Source: Neptunomonas qingdaonensis (GTDB lineage: Bacteria; Pseudomonadota; Gammaproteobacteria; Pseudomonadales; Balneatricaceae). From it: DNA of 64,000 nucleotides. Shown in pieces: positions 38,707-48,433 of this stretch (its first letter is position 1; every line of letters starts with the position of its first letter). The position numbers were made by a program, and so were the translations under genes. Under the pieces are notes generated by a model, which made no database searches, was not told the origin of the DNA, and saw only the letters and a list, made by a program, of their open reading frames with translations. Location of the stretch: the NCBI RefSeq assembly GCF_900113275.1, contig NZ_FOOU01000002.1, forward strand, positions 1-64,000, given 5' to 3'.

Positions 38707-39411
38707 ATGACCAGCTTATTTAAAAACATATGTACAAATATTAACCATAAATGTGCATTATGCAGCAAAAGTACCTCATCGAAAGCATTTCTCTGTCCTG
38801 AGTGCCTGGAAGACCTCCCCTGGTTAAGATCAGCGTGTCATATATGTGCGCTTCCTCTTAGCGTAACGGATACGATGCATATCTGCGGCCAATGCCTTAA
38901 ATCACCGCCCCCCTTTGACAGTACACAGGCGGTTTTTTTATACCGCTTCCCTGTCAGTGCCATCATTCCAAAAATCAAACATCAGGCAGGATTACATCAC
39001 ACTGCCTGGCTCGCAGACTGTTTATTGAAACGTTTATTACACAGACCTCAGGCATGGCCTGATGCCATTATTCCGGTGCCCATACACCCTTTACGCTTAA
39101 TCGGCAGAGGATTTAACCAATCAACACTTATCGCCCGGTATCTGAGCCAGCATTTGCAAATACCGTTATTGCTTAATCAACTGACAAAAAACAAACACAC
39201 AAAATCCCAATCAAGCTTAACCGCTAAACAGAGACGCACCAATTTACAACACGCCTTTAGCTACCATGGCCCCCTCATCCGACATATCGCACTGGTTGAT
39301 GATGTGGTAACCACAGGCACAACGGTTAAAGAAATCTGCTCCACGTTACGTAATGCAGGTATTGTACGGATCGATATATGGGTGATCGCACGCACGCCCT
39401 CACCGGACTAG
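38707..39411 (+). CDS. comF: ComF-family phosphoribosyltransferase-like protein
   Basis: 234 residues with an N-terminal double zinc ribbon (CALCSKS, CPECL, CHICALP, CGQC) and a C-terminal PRTase fold with the PRPP motif ALVDDVVTTGTTVKE. ComF/GntX proteins are needed for DNA uptake in transformable bacteria, probably moving single-stranded DNA inward. It is divergent from bioB, the usual neighbour in gammaproteobacteria. Confidence 0.91.
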   Translation: MTSLFKNICTNINHKCALCSKSTSSKAFLCPECLEDLPWLRSACHICALPLSVTDTMHICGQCLKSPPPFDSTQAVFLYRFPVSAIIPKIKHQAGLHHTAWLADCLLKRLLHRPQAWPDAIIPVPIHPLRLIGRGFNQSTLIARYLSQHLQIPLLLNQLTKNKHTKSQSSLTAKQRRTNLQHAFSYHGPLIRHIALVDDVVTTGTTVKEICSTLRNAGIVRIDIWVIARTPSPD

Positions 39412-39507
39412 CGCGACTTTATTTTTGCTATTATGATTAATCAATTAGCTGCACTTGTTTGAGCTACACTGTCATAAGCTTGATTCACATGACTAAGGAG
39501 TCCGTCA

Positions 39508-41154
39508 TTGGATATTGCGATTGCAGGCAGTCTTGCCGGTGGTATCGGGCTGTTTTTATTAGGCATGCATTTAATGACACAAGGTTTACGTCAAGCAGCC
39601 GGAAAGTCTTTAAAACGTGCGCTCCATGCTGCCACCGAAAGCCGCCTCAGAGGATTGCTTTCAGGCACACTGATCACCGCTGTTGTTCAATCTTCCAGCG
39701 CTGTGACCGTTGCCACTATTGGCTTTGTCAATGCAGGTTTATTAACCATCCCCCAGTCCGTCGCCGTTATTTATGGTTGTAACATCGGCACCACCATGAC
39801 CAGTTGGCTGGTCGCTCTGGTAGGTTTTAAAATTAAAATCAGCGCTTTTGCATTACCCCTGATCGCTCTTGGAATGCTGATGAACCTTGCGGCCCCAAAA
39901 GAGACCGTACGTCAAATAGGCTTTGCACTGGCAGGGTTTGGTGTCTTTTTTATTGGTCTGGACTTCCTTAAAGAAAGCTTTGAAGATCTGGAGAAGAACG
40001 TTGACCTGACCATCATTAGCGCGCTGCCGTTTAGTTTATTATTGTTTTTAGTCGCGGGCTTCGTACTGACATTTTTGATGCAGGCTTCTGCGGCCTCAAT
40101 GGCCATCACCTTGTCATTAGCCGCGACCGGATCAATCAACATAACTGATGCGGCCGCGCTTGTCATAGGCGCAAACCTGGGTACAACCAGCACTGCAATG
40201 CTCGCCGTTATCGGGGCCACACCAAATGCCAAAAGGATTGCGGCAGCGCATGTTATTTTCAATCTCATTACCGGTGCAGTCGGGTTTATTCTCTTAATAG
40301 TATTCACTTCAGAGGTCAATCACCTGAGTGAAGGTCCCCTTACGACTGTGACGCTACTCGCTTTATTCCATACGTTATTCAACTTATTAGGCGTCTGCAT
40401 TATGTGGCCATTAACCGATTTTATGGTTAACCAGCTAATGAAGCGCTTTCTTTCTCAGGAAGAGAATATCGGCAAGCCACAATATCTGGATAAAAACATT
40501 CTCGCCACACCCTACCTTGCTGTAGAAGCCTTGAGCATGGAGCTGGGAAGAGTCAGCCGACTGTGTAACTCAATGGCACTAGCCGCTGTCAGCGAGGAGG
40601 GCCCCAACCCACCGCAACTCGAAAAAGATCTGATCAGCGTTATGGCTCTGGTAGCTGCTGTTGGACAGTTCAACCAACAAATAGCACAGCAAAACCTTAA
40701 TCCTGATATCACCGATATATTACCCTCTTCATTACGCGTAGCCCGCTATCTGAATGAGGTCGCACGCTTATCAACACGACTGGTTGATTATCACGAGTCA
40801 CTAGAAAATATTTCAGATACCGGTATTAAGCAAAATGTCTTTCACTTTAAAAAAGATATCAGTGAACTACTACATGAATGCCGTATTGAAAAAGAGAGTG
40901 ACTCAGACAGCGAACCGGCGAGAAAGATATTACGCAAACTCGAACATAATTATCAGTCATTGAAGTCCGATATACTCAATGCAGCCACTTCGGGCCGGCT
41001 CGACGCCGCCGAGAGCGTCACCTTACTGGATGCTATCAGCCATTTACGCCGCCTGGCAGAACAGGCCGAAAAATCCTCTTCATACTGGAGCAGCATGCTT
41101 CCTATTCGTGCTCGTGGAGCTTCTGCTGCAATCAAAACAAAAACACAGGTATAA
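39508..41154 (+). CDS. Na+/phosphate cotransporter-family protein with PhoU-like tail
   Basis: 548 residues. About nine hydrophobic segments form two inverted NptA repeats (GGIGLFLLGMHLMTQGL, TAVVQSSSAVTVATIG and QASAASMAITLSLAATG) and the C-terminal third (about 330-540) is a helical PhoU-like domain. It should import phosphate with sodium, or move another anion. The start is TTG with a strong AAGGAG eight bases upstream. A sulfite-exporter-type gene follows after 67 bases. Confidence 0.88.
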   Translation: MDIAIAGSLAGGIGLFLLGMHLMTQGLRQAAGKSLKRALHAATESRLRGLLSGTLITAVVQSSSAVTVATIGFVNAGLLTIPQSVAVIYGCNIGTTMTSWLVALVGFKIKISAFALPLIALGMLMNLAAPKETVRQIGFALAGFGVFFIGLDFLKESFEDLEKNVDLTIISALPFSLLLFLVAGFVLTFLMQASAASMAITLSLAATGSINITDAAALVIGANLGTTSTAMLAVIGATPNAKRIAAAHVIFNLITGAVGFILLIVFTSEVNHLSEGPLTTVTLLALFHTLFNLLGVCIMWPLTDFMVNQLMKRFLSQEENIGKPQYLDKNILATPYLAVEALSMELGRVSRLCNSMALAAVSEEGPNPPQLEKDLISVMALVAAVGQFNQQIAQQNLNPDITDILPSSLRVARYLNEVARLSTRLVDYHESLENISDTGIKQNVFHFKKDISELLHECRIEKESDSDSEPARKILRKLEHNYQSLKSDILNAATSGRLDAAESVTLLDAISHLRRLAEQAEKSSSYWSSMLPIRARGASAAIKTKTQV

Positions 41155-41221
41155 TTTATTGCCTGCTGCCCTTTATTTCATACTACCCCTTATTTAAGGC
41201 TAGTTGCCTTATGGAAAATAG

Positions 41222-41965
41222 ATGATCACTGACCCGTGGTTTTACGTTGTCGCTGTACCCGCAGTGCTTATTACCGCTATATCCAAAGGAGGGTTTGGCG
41301 GAGGTCTGGGACTGCTCGGCGTTCCTATTATGGCGCTGGTCATAGCGCCTCAGCAGGCAGCAGCGATCCTGCTACCGATCCTATGTCTGATGGATCTTGT
41401 CGGTTTATGGAAGTTTCGCGGCAAAAGCCATCTGCACAGCCTGCAGTCGCTCCTTCCCGCCGCTTGTATTGGCATCATCATTGGCGCACTGACATTCAAG
41501 TTTTTCAGCGCGGATCACATTCGTATCATTGTCGGCTTGATTGCGGTTATTTTTTCACTCAACTTTTGGCTCCAACCCAGCGACCGGGTGCCGAAAAAAC
41601 CGAGTCGCCTACGTGGCAGTTTCTGGGGTACTATTGCCGGGTTTACCAGCTTTGGCGTGCACGCTGGGGGGGCTCCCCTTAACGCTTACCTTTTACCGCT
41701 GAAACTGGTCAAATCTGAGTACGTAGGCACCAGTATAATTTTCTTCAGCACCATCAATTTCATAAAACTCGTCCCTTACACTTTATTGGGACAGTTCACT
41801 TTTGAAACGCTAACAACGGCAGCAACGCTGGCAATCCTCGCGCCCATTGGCGTTTTAATCGGCGTGCGTCTTCATCATAAAATAAGCGACAAATGGTTTT
41901 ATCAATTATGTTATTCATTCCTGTTTGTCATGGGAGTTAAACTCTTATTTGATGCTTTTTATTAA
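41222..41965 (+). CDS. TauE/SafE-family membrane permease
   Basis: 247 residues with about eight hydrophobic segments and the family patterns KGGFGGGLGLLGVPIMAL and GFTSFGVHAGGAPLNAYLLP. The family moves sulfite, sulfoacetate or other organic anions across the inner membrane; the substrate here is unknown. ATG follows GGAAAATAG. No sulfur-metabolism genes lie next to it, so the name sulfite exporter would be a guess. Confidence 0.87.
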   Translation: MITDPWFYVVAVPAVLITAISKGGFGGGLGLLGVPIMALVIAPQQAAAILLPILCLMDLVGLWKFRGKSHLHSLQSLLPAACIGIIIGALTFKFFSADHIRIIVGLIAVIFSLNFWLQPSDRVPKKPSRLRGSFWGTIAGFTSFGVHAGGAPLNAYLLPLKLVKSEYVGTSIIFFSTINFIKLVPYTLLGQFTFETLTTAATLAILAPIGVLIGVRLHHKISDKWFYQLCYSFLFVMGVKLLFDAFY

Positions 41966-42031
41966 AAAACCAGGTTAATCGCTCTCAAAAAAGCTATGTT
42001 AATCACTATCAGGAAACGGTAAAAAATCCCT

Positions 42032-42724
42032 ATGAATTTCGAACCTATCGGACATATTCATTCAGGCTTTAAAGAAAAGTTCGGTATTCCCAGACAGCCA
42101 GGGCTGGCTAAATCGATGCAGGCAAGGATTGAATTATTGCCCGAGTATTCCTCAGCAGAGATCGTAAGAGGGTTGCAAGGCTGCTCGCATATCTGGCTAA
42201 TCTTTGTCTTTAGTGCTTGTGTTGATCAAGGCTGGAAACCGACCGTCAGGCCACCCAGGCTCGGAGGCAATCAGCGAGTCGGCGTGCTGGCTACCCGCTC
42301 GCCTTTCAGACCCAACCCTATCGGGCTTTCGGCGGTAAAACTGGATGAGGTACGCTGCACAAATGGAGCGGTACAACTGATCGTCAGTGGAGCCGACCTG
42401 CTGGACCAAACACCGATACTTGATATTAAGCCTTATTTACCCTATTCAGACCGTATAGCAGAGGCACAGTTTTCATTGGCAGAAAGCTATAAAGAGCTAG
42501 AAATTCCGGTCATTTTTAGCGAACAGGCAAGTCTACAGTGCAAGCAGATTGAGCATACAAGCGCGCTCCCGATTATCGAACAGATTACTGAAATACTCCG
42601 CTGCGACCCCCGACCTGCCTACCAACGATCGGCAGAACGTGAATATGGCATCAAACTACATGCGTATAATATTCGCTGGTCTATCACTGACAATGAAGCC
42701 ATCTACGTTCATAGAGTGGAATAA
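42032..42724 (+). CDS. trmO: tRNA (N6-threonylcarbamoyladenosine37-N6)-methyltransferase TrmO
   Basis: TrmO methylates t6A37 in threonine tRNAs to m6t6A using SAM. The 230 residues contain the N-terminal UPF0066 beta-barrel with GIPRQPGLA, GCSHIWLIFVFS, RVGVLATRSPFRPNPIGLS and DLLDQTPILDIKPYLPYSD, and the smaller C-terminal domain seen in E. coli TsaA. All family signature motifs are present. Confidence 0.92.
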   Translation: MNFEPIGHIHSGFKEKFGIPRQPGLAKSMQARIELLPEYSSAEIVRGLQGCSHIWLIFVFSACVDQGWKPTVRPPRLGGNQRVGVLATRSPFRPNPIGLSAVKLDEVRCTNGAVQLIVSGADLLDQTPILDIKPYLPYSDRIAEAQFSLAESYKELEIPVIFSEQASLQCKQIEHTSALPIIEQITEILRCDPRPAYQRSAEREYGIKLHAYNIRWSITDNEAIYVHRVE

Positions 42725-42835
42725 AAACGCTCTCAAGCTTACATCTATCTGCGCTAATAACTCAAATTAACGTAGCGAAACAACATAAAAAATATTATTA
42801 TATTAGAATCCTCTAAATTAACATCCGGAAAGCAT

Positions 42836-43819
42836 ATGTCTGATATATCCACACCAAACAAGACAGCCGACTCTCGCCTACAACACTTTTCTGTGGCTTT
42901 TTTTGCCATGGTGATGGGCACACTGGGCCTAACACTCGCCTGGCAAAAATCAGCCCATATGTTGGCGCTACCGTCTATCGTTTCTCATGTACTGCTGATC
43001 GCATCGGCTATAATATTTGCCATCATCGTCATCGTCTACTTGCTAAAAACCGTTCGCCATGCGCCTGCCGTGATGGCTGAATTCAACCATCCGATTAAGA
43101 TGAGTTTCTTTCCGGCTTTCTCCATCGGCATTATTCTGATGAGTATCGCCACGCTGGAAGTGTCCACTGAGCTATCCCGCTTTCTCTGGGTTCTTGGAAG
43201 CACACTGCAATTAGTATTCACTCTGAATGTACTCACCCGCTGGATTCACCATCAGGGATTCCAGATCGCCCACATCACCCCGGCATGGTTTATTCCGGTT
43301 GTCGGAAATATCCTGGTGCCTGTTTCCGGTGTTGAGCATGGCTTTTATGAAGTTTCCTGGTTTTTCTTCAGCATTGGCATTATCTACTGGGTCATCCTAA
43401 AGACATTGATTTTTAACCGTATTATTTTTCATGAGCCACTGCCAGAAAAACTACTGCCCACCTTATTTATTTTGATTGCGCCACCTGCCGTAGGTTTTAT
43501 CGCTTATATGAAACTCAACCATGATGTTTTAGACAGTTTCGGGCGTATTCTTTACTACACAGCAGCTTTTCTCGTGATCTTGCTGATGACACAGTTCAGC
43601 CGCTTTTTTCGTATCCGATTTTTCATATCATGGTGGGCCTACTCATTCCCGCTTGCTGCCTTCACTATTGCCACGCAGATTATGCTTGAACGAACAGGCG
43701 CTCCCGGCTTTGCAACGATCAGTTACCTGATGCTTGGAATTGTCTCACTGGTGGTAGCCCTGCTGCTCTATCAAACGGCTAAGGCAATTTTCAACGGTAA
43801 TCTGTTTATACCAGACTAG
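42836..43819 (+). CDS. SLAC1/TehA-type anion channel protein
   Basis: 327 residues with ten hydrophobic segments. The opening FSVAFFAMVMGTLGLTLAW and the pore-lining phenylalanine-rich helices fit the SLAC1/tellurite-resistance (TDT) family, which conducts small anions. The middle stretch TPAWFIPVVGNILVP is conserved in it. A terminator with a perfect 11-base stem follows. Substrate unknown; tellurite resistance is not implied. Confidence 0.88.
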   Translation: MSDISTPNKTADSRLQHFSVAFFAMVMGTLGLTLAWQKSAHMLALPSIVSHVLLIASAIIFAIIVIVYLLKTVRHAPAVMAEFNHPIKMSFFPAFSIGIILMSIATLEVSTELSRFLWVLGSTLQLVFTLNVLTRWIHHQGFQIAHITPAWFIPVVGNILVPVSGVEHGFYEVSWFFFSIGIIYWVILKTLIFNRIIFHEPLPEKLLPTLFILIAPPAVGFIAYMKLNHDVLDSFGRILYYTAAFLVILLMTQFSRFFRIRFFISWWAYSFPLAAFTIATQIMLERTGAPGFATISYLMLGIVSLVVALLLYQTAKAIFNGNLFIPD

Positions 43820-43854
43820 AAGCGAGCTTCCTGATGGCTTGCACTCCTCTGTGT

Positions 43855-43881
43855 ATCGGGCTCTAATAGAGCCCGATTTTC
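43855..43881 (+). terminator. Terminator after the SLAC1-type gene
   Basis: ATCGGGCTCTA (43855-43865) and TAGAGCCCGAT (43867-43877) form a perfect inverted repeat followed by TTTT. It lies 20 bases before bioA, insulating it. Confidence 0.82.
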
Positions 43882-43900
43882 TACAGCAGAGAGCCTCAGA

Positions 43901-45196
43901 ATGACAACCATCAGCGCCGAACAGATCCGCTACGATCGCGATCATATCTGGCACCCTTACTCTTCAATGATCAATCCACCACCGGTATACCCTATCGTAT
44001 CAGCACAGGGCGTTTATTTGAAAATGTCCGGCGGGCAGGAACTCATTGATGGCATGGCATCCTGGTGGTCGACTATCCATGGTTACAATCATCCGGCATT
44101 AAACGCGACCGCCCATGCACAGATAGACAAGATGTCACATGTGATGTTCGGCGGGATAACCCACGAACCCGCGATTGAGCTGGCACGAAAACTGGTCGAC
44201 CTGACCCCGGCAACACTGGATAAAGTGTTTATTGCAGATTCAGGCTCGGTCGCCGTTGAAGTGGCCATTAAAATGGCCATTCAATACTGGCACGCCTTGG
44301 ATAAGCCAGAAAAACACAAGCTGGTAACCATCAGAAACGGTTACCACGGCGATACCTTTGGTGCCATGTCGGTATGTGATCCTATCAATGGCATGCATGA
44401 AATATTTACGGCTGTTTTACCCAAGCATCATTTTGCGGACAGACCTGAAATCGGTTTTCACCAGGCATGGGAAAGCTCGGATATCGCATCACTGAAAAGC
44501 ATTATCGAACAACACCACCAAGAACTGGCCGCACTGATACTTGAACCGATCGTTCAGGGTGCCGGTGGTATGCGCTTTTACTCACCGCATTACTTAAAAG
44601 CCGCACGCGCGTTATGCGATGAATACGATCTGCTACTGATAGCTGACGAAATAGCCACCGGCTTTGCCAGAACAGGCGAGATGTTCGCCTGTCAGCATGC
44701 CGGTATCACCCCTGACATTATCTGTCTTGGCAAAGCGATAACCGGCGGCTATATGTCTTTAGCCGCCACATTAACCAGCACAAAGATTGCTGAAAGCATT
44801 TCTGCCGGGGGTGCCGGCTGCTTCATGCACGGCCCGACCTTTATGGGCAACCCTCTGGCCTGTGCTATCGCTAATACCAGCTTGCAGCTACTCAACGATT
44901 CGCAGTGGAAGCCCAATATGCAGCGCATAGAAACGGCGTTAAAGTCTGGTTTAGAGCCTGCAGCTGCATTTAACGGGGTCGCAGAAGTACGCTGCCTCGG
45001 GGGGATCGGTGTTATCGAATTGGAGCAAGCCGTGGACTCAGCGCGTATTCAGAAAATGTTTGTTAAAGCGGGTATCTGGGTGCGTCCGTTTGGTAAGCTT
45101 GTCTATATCATGCCTCCCTATATCATGGATAACGAAACGCTGGATCGCCTGACGTCCGGTATCATTGAGGTACTGCATCGCTACTTAAAATCCTGA
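43901..45196 (+). CDS. bioA: Adenosylmethionine-8-amino-7-oxononanoate aminotransferase
   Basis: Makes diaminopelargonate from KAPA with SAM as amino donor. 431 residues of class III aminotransferase fold with the PLP lysine in CLGKAITGGYMSLAATL, DEIATGFARTG and the BioA-specific start HIWHPYSSMINPPPVYPI, which distinguishes it from other class III enzymes. It stands apart from bioBFHCD, a split also seen in Pseudomonas. Confidence 0.96.
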   Translation: MTTISAEQIRYDRDHIWHPYSSMINPPPVYPIVSAQGVYLKMSGGQELIDGMASWWSTIHGYNHPALNATAHAQIDKMSHVMFGGITHEPAIELARKLVDLTPATLDKVFIADSGSVAVEVAIKMAIQYWHALDKPEKHKLVTIRNGYHGDTFGAMSVCDPINGMHEIFTAVLPKHHFADRPEIGFHQAWESSDIASLKSIIEQHHQELAALILEPIVQGAGGMRFYSPHYLKAARALCDEYDLLLIADEIATGFARTGEMFACQHAGITPDIICLGKAITGGYMSLAATLTSTKIAESISAGGAGCFMHGPTFMGNPLACAIANTSLQLLNDSQWKPNMQRIETALKSGLEPAAAFNGVAEVRCLGGIGVIELEQAVDSARIQKMFVKAGIWVRPFGKLVYIMPPYIMDNETLDRLTSGIIEVLHRYLKS

Positions 45197-45225
45197 GACC
45201 TTAAGCAGGCTTAACCGCACGACTG

Positions 45226-45855
45226 TTACTCTAAAGGTTTGGTCGCAACGCCTTCCAGCACAGTTCCGACCAGTGCCGGAAGGTCTGCATGCCGGTAGGT
45301 TTGCAGGCCTTCAACATTAAACCCTGCCTGCTGAATTAACTGCAATGAATCACGCTGAAGGTGACAACCACACGCCACCGGTTTCCACAGCGGGTTCAGC
45401 ATCTGCTGAAAAGCATACGTGACGGCATTTTGACTTTTGACATGCTCAAATACCACCAGATTACCGCCGGGCTTTAAAACCCGATAAATTTCTGACAAGG
45501 CACGCTGCGGATCAGGAACAGAACATAACACCAGACAACAGAGCACTGCATCCAGGCTGGATGAAGCCAGCGGCAAGTCGTGGCCATCGCCCTGAACCAA
45601 ATACAATCGGCCCGCCTGCTTAGCCTCTAATGCAGAACGTTGCCGGGCAGCCATACGAAGCAATGCAGCTTCAGGCTCCAACGCCACCAGCATACGTATC
45701 TGCTCTGAATAGAACGAGAAATTAGCACCCGTACCTGCACCCAACTCAAGCACATCACCACAAAGATAGGGAAGTATGCGTTGGCGGTCCGCATCAAGCT
45801 TACTTGAGACCTTATTTAGTAAATAAGGAAAAATATGCTGACGATAGAGGTTCAT
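45226..45855 (-). CDS. Class I SAM-dependent methyltransferase
   Basis: 209 residues with SAM motif I VLELGAGTGANFSFY, motif II region LDAVLCCLVLCSVPDP and motif III LKPGGNLVVFEHVKS. It resembles the UbiE/METTL7-like group of small-molecule methyltransferases; the CGCHLQRDSLQLIQQAGF stretch is typical of that group. Substrate unknown. GGGGGAG precedes the ATG. It is divergent from the thioesterase gene by 56 bases. Confidence 0.82.
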   Translation of the reverse strand: MNLYRQHIFPYLLNKVSSKLDADRQRILPYLCGDVLELGAGTGANFSFYSEQIRMLVALEPEAALLRMAARQRSALEAKQAGRLYLVQGDGHDLPLASSSLDAVLCCLVLCSVPDPQRALSEIYRVLKPGGNLVVFEHVKSQNAVTYAFQQMLNPLWKPVACGCHLQRDSLQLIQQAGFNVEGLQTYRHADLPALVGTVLEGVATKPLE

Positions 45856-45911
45856 CCTGTCTCCCCCTCTGATAAAATGTTATGCATTCTATTATCTAAA
45901 TAGGGACTTGT

Positions 45912-46349
45912 ATGGCACGCATTAAAATTGATATGCCGGATAATTATACCTTCACAACTGAGCTTCCCGTCAGAATTAGTGACATCAATTATGGCGGACA
46001 TTTGGGCAACGATGCCGTCCTTTCCATGATTCATGAAGCCAGAATCCGTTTTTTAAATTATTACCACTATACGGAACTGGATGTCGAAGGAGCCGGTATC
46101 ATTATGACAGATTCTGCTATTGTCTACCGTGCCGAGGGGTTTCATGGAGATCAGATCCAGATCGATGTCGCCGTAGGCGATTTCAACAAATACGGTTGCG
46201 ACATCTATTACATGCTATCCAACAAAAAGACAGCAGAGGATATTGCTCACGCCAAGACGGGCATTGTATTTTTTGATTATAAATCCCGTAAAGTGGTCGC
46301 TGTCCCTGAGGGCTTTAAAGCCTGCATGGAAAAAGACACTAAGCAATAA
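45912..46349 (+). CDS. Hotdog-fold acyl-CoA thioesterase
   Basis: 145 residues with the thioesterase pattern VRISDINYGGHLGNDAVLSMIHEARIRFL, where a D/N-xx-GH element is the catalytic helix of the YbgC/FadM type. TDSAIVYRAEGFHGDQIQIDV is typical. It should hydrolyse acyl-CoA or related thioesters. AGGGA precedes the ATG by six bases. The exact substrate is open. Confidence 0.84.
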   Translation: MARIKIDMPDNYTFTTELPVRISDINYGGHLGNDAVLSMIHEARIRFLNYYHYTELDVEGAGIIMTDSAIVYRAEGFHGDQIQIDVAVGDFNKYGCDIYYMLSNKKTAEDIAHAKTGIVFFDYKSRKVVAVPEGFKACMEKDTKQ

Positions 46350-46357
46350 TAAATACA

Positions 46358-46425
46358 AAATCAGGACACACTACTAATTACAGTTCGACTGCTGAATTAC
46401 TGTAATTAATAGAGTGTCCTGATTT
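46358..46425. terminator. Long nested hairpin between thioesterase gene and dnaB
   Basis: AAATCAGGACAC (46358-46369) pairs perfectly with GTGTCCTGATTT (46414-46425); inside it TAATTACAG (46375-46383) pairs with CTGTAATTA (46400-46408). It lies between convergent genes and may stop transcription from both sides, though the T-tracts are short. Confidence 0.6.
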
Positions 46426-46467
46426 AACAGATATAGCTGATGGTTTAAACCTGCCTGAGTGACGTAA

Positions 46468-46536
46468 CCTACTCATCAAAATCGGCATAACTTACTCATC
46501 AAAATCGATATAGCTTATTCATCAAAATCGGCGTAG
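46468..46536. repeat. Three 23-bp tandem copies of the dnaB 3' end
   Basis: Units begin at 46468, 46491 and 46514, each containing TCATCAAAATCG, with two to four changes between copies. The rightmost copy encodes the DFDE end and stop of dnaB on the minus strand; the other two lie past the stop and each again contain GATTTTGATGA followed by a stop-like TAG or TAA. Confidence 0.8.
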
Positions 46537-47900
46537 CTTCCTCGTGCCAGATTTTCAAAGCGCGTGTACTTGCCAATAAAGGCCAGCTTCATTGAACCAA
46601 TAGGCCCGTTTCGCTGCTTACCGATAATAATCTCAGCAATACCTTTATCAGCAGAGTCTTCGTTGTAAACCTCATCACGATAGATAAACATGATAACGTC
46701 GGCATCCTGCTCAATCGCTCCAGATTCACGTAAGTCAGAGTTAACCGGGCGTTTATTCGGTCGATTTTCCAAACTACGGTTCAACTGAGAGAGCGCAATT
46801 ACCGGGCACTTCATCTCTTTTGCCAAGGCTTTTAAAGAGCGTGATATTTCTGAAATTTCTTCGGTACGACTCGAGGCTTTACCGGTTTTTATCTGCATTA
46901 GCTGCAGGTAATCGACCATGATCATACCCAGCTCGCCATGCTCACGCACAATACGCCGCGCCCGGGTGCGCATCTCATTAGGACTAATACCCGAAGTATC
47001 ATCAATAAAAAGCGGTTTATCGCGCAACATATTCACGGCTGTTGTTAACTTCGGCCAATCTTCCTCATCCAACTGCCCGGAACGCACCTTGGTTTGATCA
47101 ATGCGGCCAATGGATGAAAGCATACGTGAAATCAACTGATCTGCGGGCATCTCCAAACTGAAAACCAATACCGGCTTTTCTTCAGCCATCAAGGCATTTT
47201 CTACCAGATTCATCGCGAAAGTGGTTTTACCCATGGAGGGGCGCGCGGCGACAATGATTAAATCAGACGGCTGCATACCCGCCGTTCTATCATCCAGATC
47301 ATCAAAACCTGTGGTAACCCCGGTGAGCTGGTCGCTGTTGTTGAACAAAAAATCGATACGATCAACAGCACGTTTTAAGAGAGGGTTAACCGGCTCTGGT
47401 CCGCCCTGATTCGGGCGATTTTCAGCAATCTGAAAAATTCTCTGTTCTGCGTCGTTAAGAATCTCTTCTGAACCACGCCCTTCCGGACTAAATGCGTTTT
47501 CAGCAATTTCATGTGCAACGCTAATCATCTGCCGCAGCAGCGCCCTATCCCGCACAATCTCGGCATAGGCTTTAATATTTGATGCACTGGGCGTATTACG
47601 TGCGAGCTTTACCAGATAATCAAGCCCACCGGCTTTATCGAGATCACCGGTACGATCCAACTCTTCAGACAGGGTCACCACGTCGACAGGTTGCTGGTTG
47701 TTGACCAGCTTCTGCATGACCCGATATATCAGGCGGTGATCATGGCGATAAAAGTGTTCTTCAGTAACGACCTCGGATGCCGTATCCCAGGCGTTATTGT
47801 CCAGCATAAGACCACCGAGTACGGATTGCTCAGCTTCTATGGAGTGAGGAGCTACTTTAACATTCGCTACCTCTTCATCATGTAAGTCAGCAAATTCCAT
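46515..47900 (-). CDS. dnaB: Replicative DNA helicase
   Basis: The hexameric helicase that unwinds DNA at the fork. 461 residues: N-terminal domain (PHSIEAEQSVLGGLMLD), linker, and RecA-like C-terminal domain with Walker A RPSMGKTTFAMN, Walker B-region IMVDYLQLM and RPNKRPVNSDLRESGAIEQDAD with the arginine finger. The length is usual. It is downstream of rplI, the standard order rpsF-rpsR-rplI-dnaB, separated by a terminator. Confidence 0.97.
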   Translation of the reverse strand: MEFADLHDEEVANVKVAPHSIEAEQSVLGGLMLDNNAWDTASEVVTEEHFYRHDHRLIYRVMQKLVNNQQPVDVVTLSEELDRTGDLDKAGGLDYLVKLARNTPSASNIKAYAEIVRDRALLRQMISVAHEIAENAFSPEGRGSEEILNDAEQRIFQIAENRPNQGGPEPVNPLLKRAVDRIDFLFNNSDQLTGVTTGFDDLDDRTAGMQPSDLIIVAARPSMGKTTFAMNLVENALMAEEKPVLVFSLEMPADQLISRMLSSIGRIDQTKVRSGQLDEEDWPKLTTAVNMLRDKPLFIDDTSGISPNEMRTRARRIVREHGELGMIMVDYLQLMQIKTGKASSRTEEISEISRSLKALAKEMKCPVIALSQLNRSLENRPNKRPVNSDLRESGAIEQDADVIMFIYRDEVYNEDSADKGIAEIIIGKQRNGPIGSMKLAFIGKYTRFENLARGSYADFDE

Positions 47901-47921
47901 CGATATTCTTACCCCTGAAAA

Positions 47922-47953
47922 TAAAAAAACACCGCGTAGTATTCTACGCAGTG
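47922..47953 (-). terminator. Terminator of the rpsF-rpsR-rplI operon
   Basis: On the minus strand CACTGCGTAG-AATA-CTACGCGGTG forms a stem with one mismatch, followed by TTTTTTTA. It lies between rplI and dnaB. Confidence 0.82.
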
Positions 47954-47983
47954 CTTTTCATGACTTGAATGTTTTTCTACGAA

Positions 47984-48433
47984 TTAATTCGCAGCAACAA
48001 CACTCACAGTAGCGGTAGCGTTAACTTCCGGATGCAAGTGCAGAACGACTTCAAATTCACCAACATGACGCAACGCGCCTTCTGGCAAACGAACTTCGCT
48101 CTTATCAACTGCCTGACCAGCAGCTGTTAGTGCATCAGCAATATCGCGAGTACCGATAGAACCAAACAACTTACCTTCGTCGCCTGCTTTTGAAGCAATA
48201 GTCACAGCAAAGCCAGACAAAGCTTCAGCGCGTACGTTAGCAGCACCTAGTTTTTCAGCCGCTATTTTTTCAAGACCAGCACGACGTTCTTCAAATTTTG
48301 CAACATTATCAGCTGTTGCAGGTACCGCTTTACCTTGTGGAAACAGGTAGTTACGGCCAAAACCAGATTTAACAGACACTTTATCGCCTAGTTCACCCAG
48401 CTTACCCATTTTTTCGAGCAGGATAACTTCCAT
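47984..48433 (-). CDS. rplI: 50S ribosomal protein L9
   Basis: L9 binds 23S rRNA near L1 and bridges ribosomes through its long helix. 149 residues with the start [19 protein letters not shown], which fixes the start at ATG 48433 (GAGG upstream); a longer reading by 17 residues lacks homology. The N-terminal [13 protein letters not shown] motif is present. A 153-base gap separates it from rpsR and shows no gene. Confidence 0.96.
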   Translation of the reverse strand: MEVILLEKMGKLGELGDKVSVKSGFGRNYLFPQGKAVPATADNVAKFEERRAGLEKIAAEKLGAANVRAEALSGFAVTIASKAGDEGKLFGSIGTRDIADALTAAGQAVDKSEVRLPEGALRHVGEFEVVLHLHPEVNATATVSVVAAN

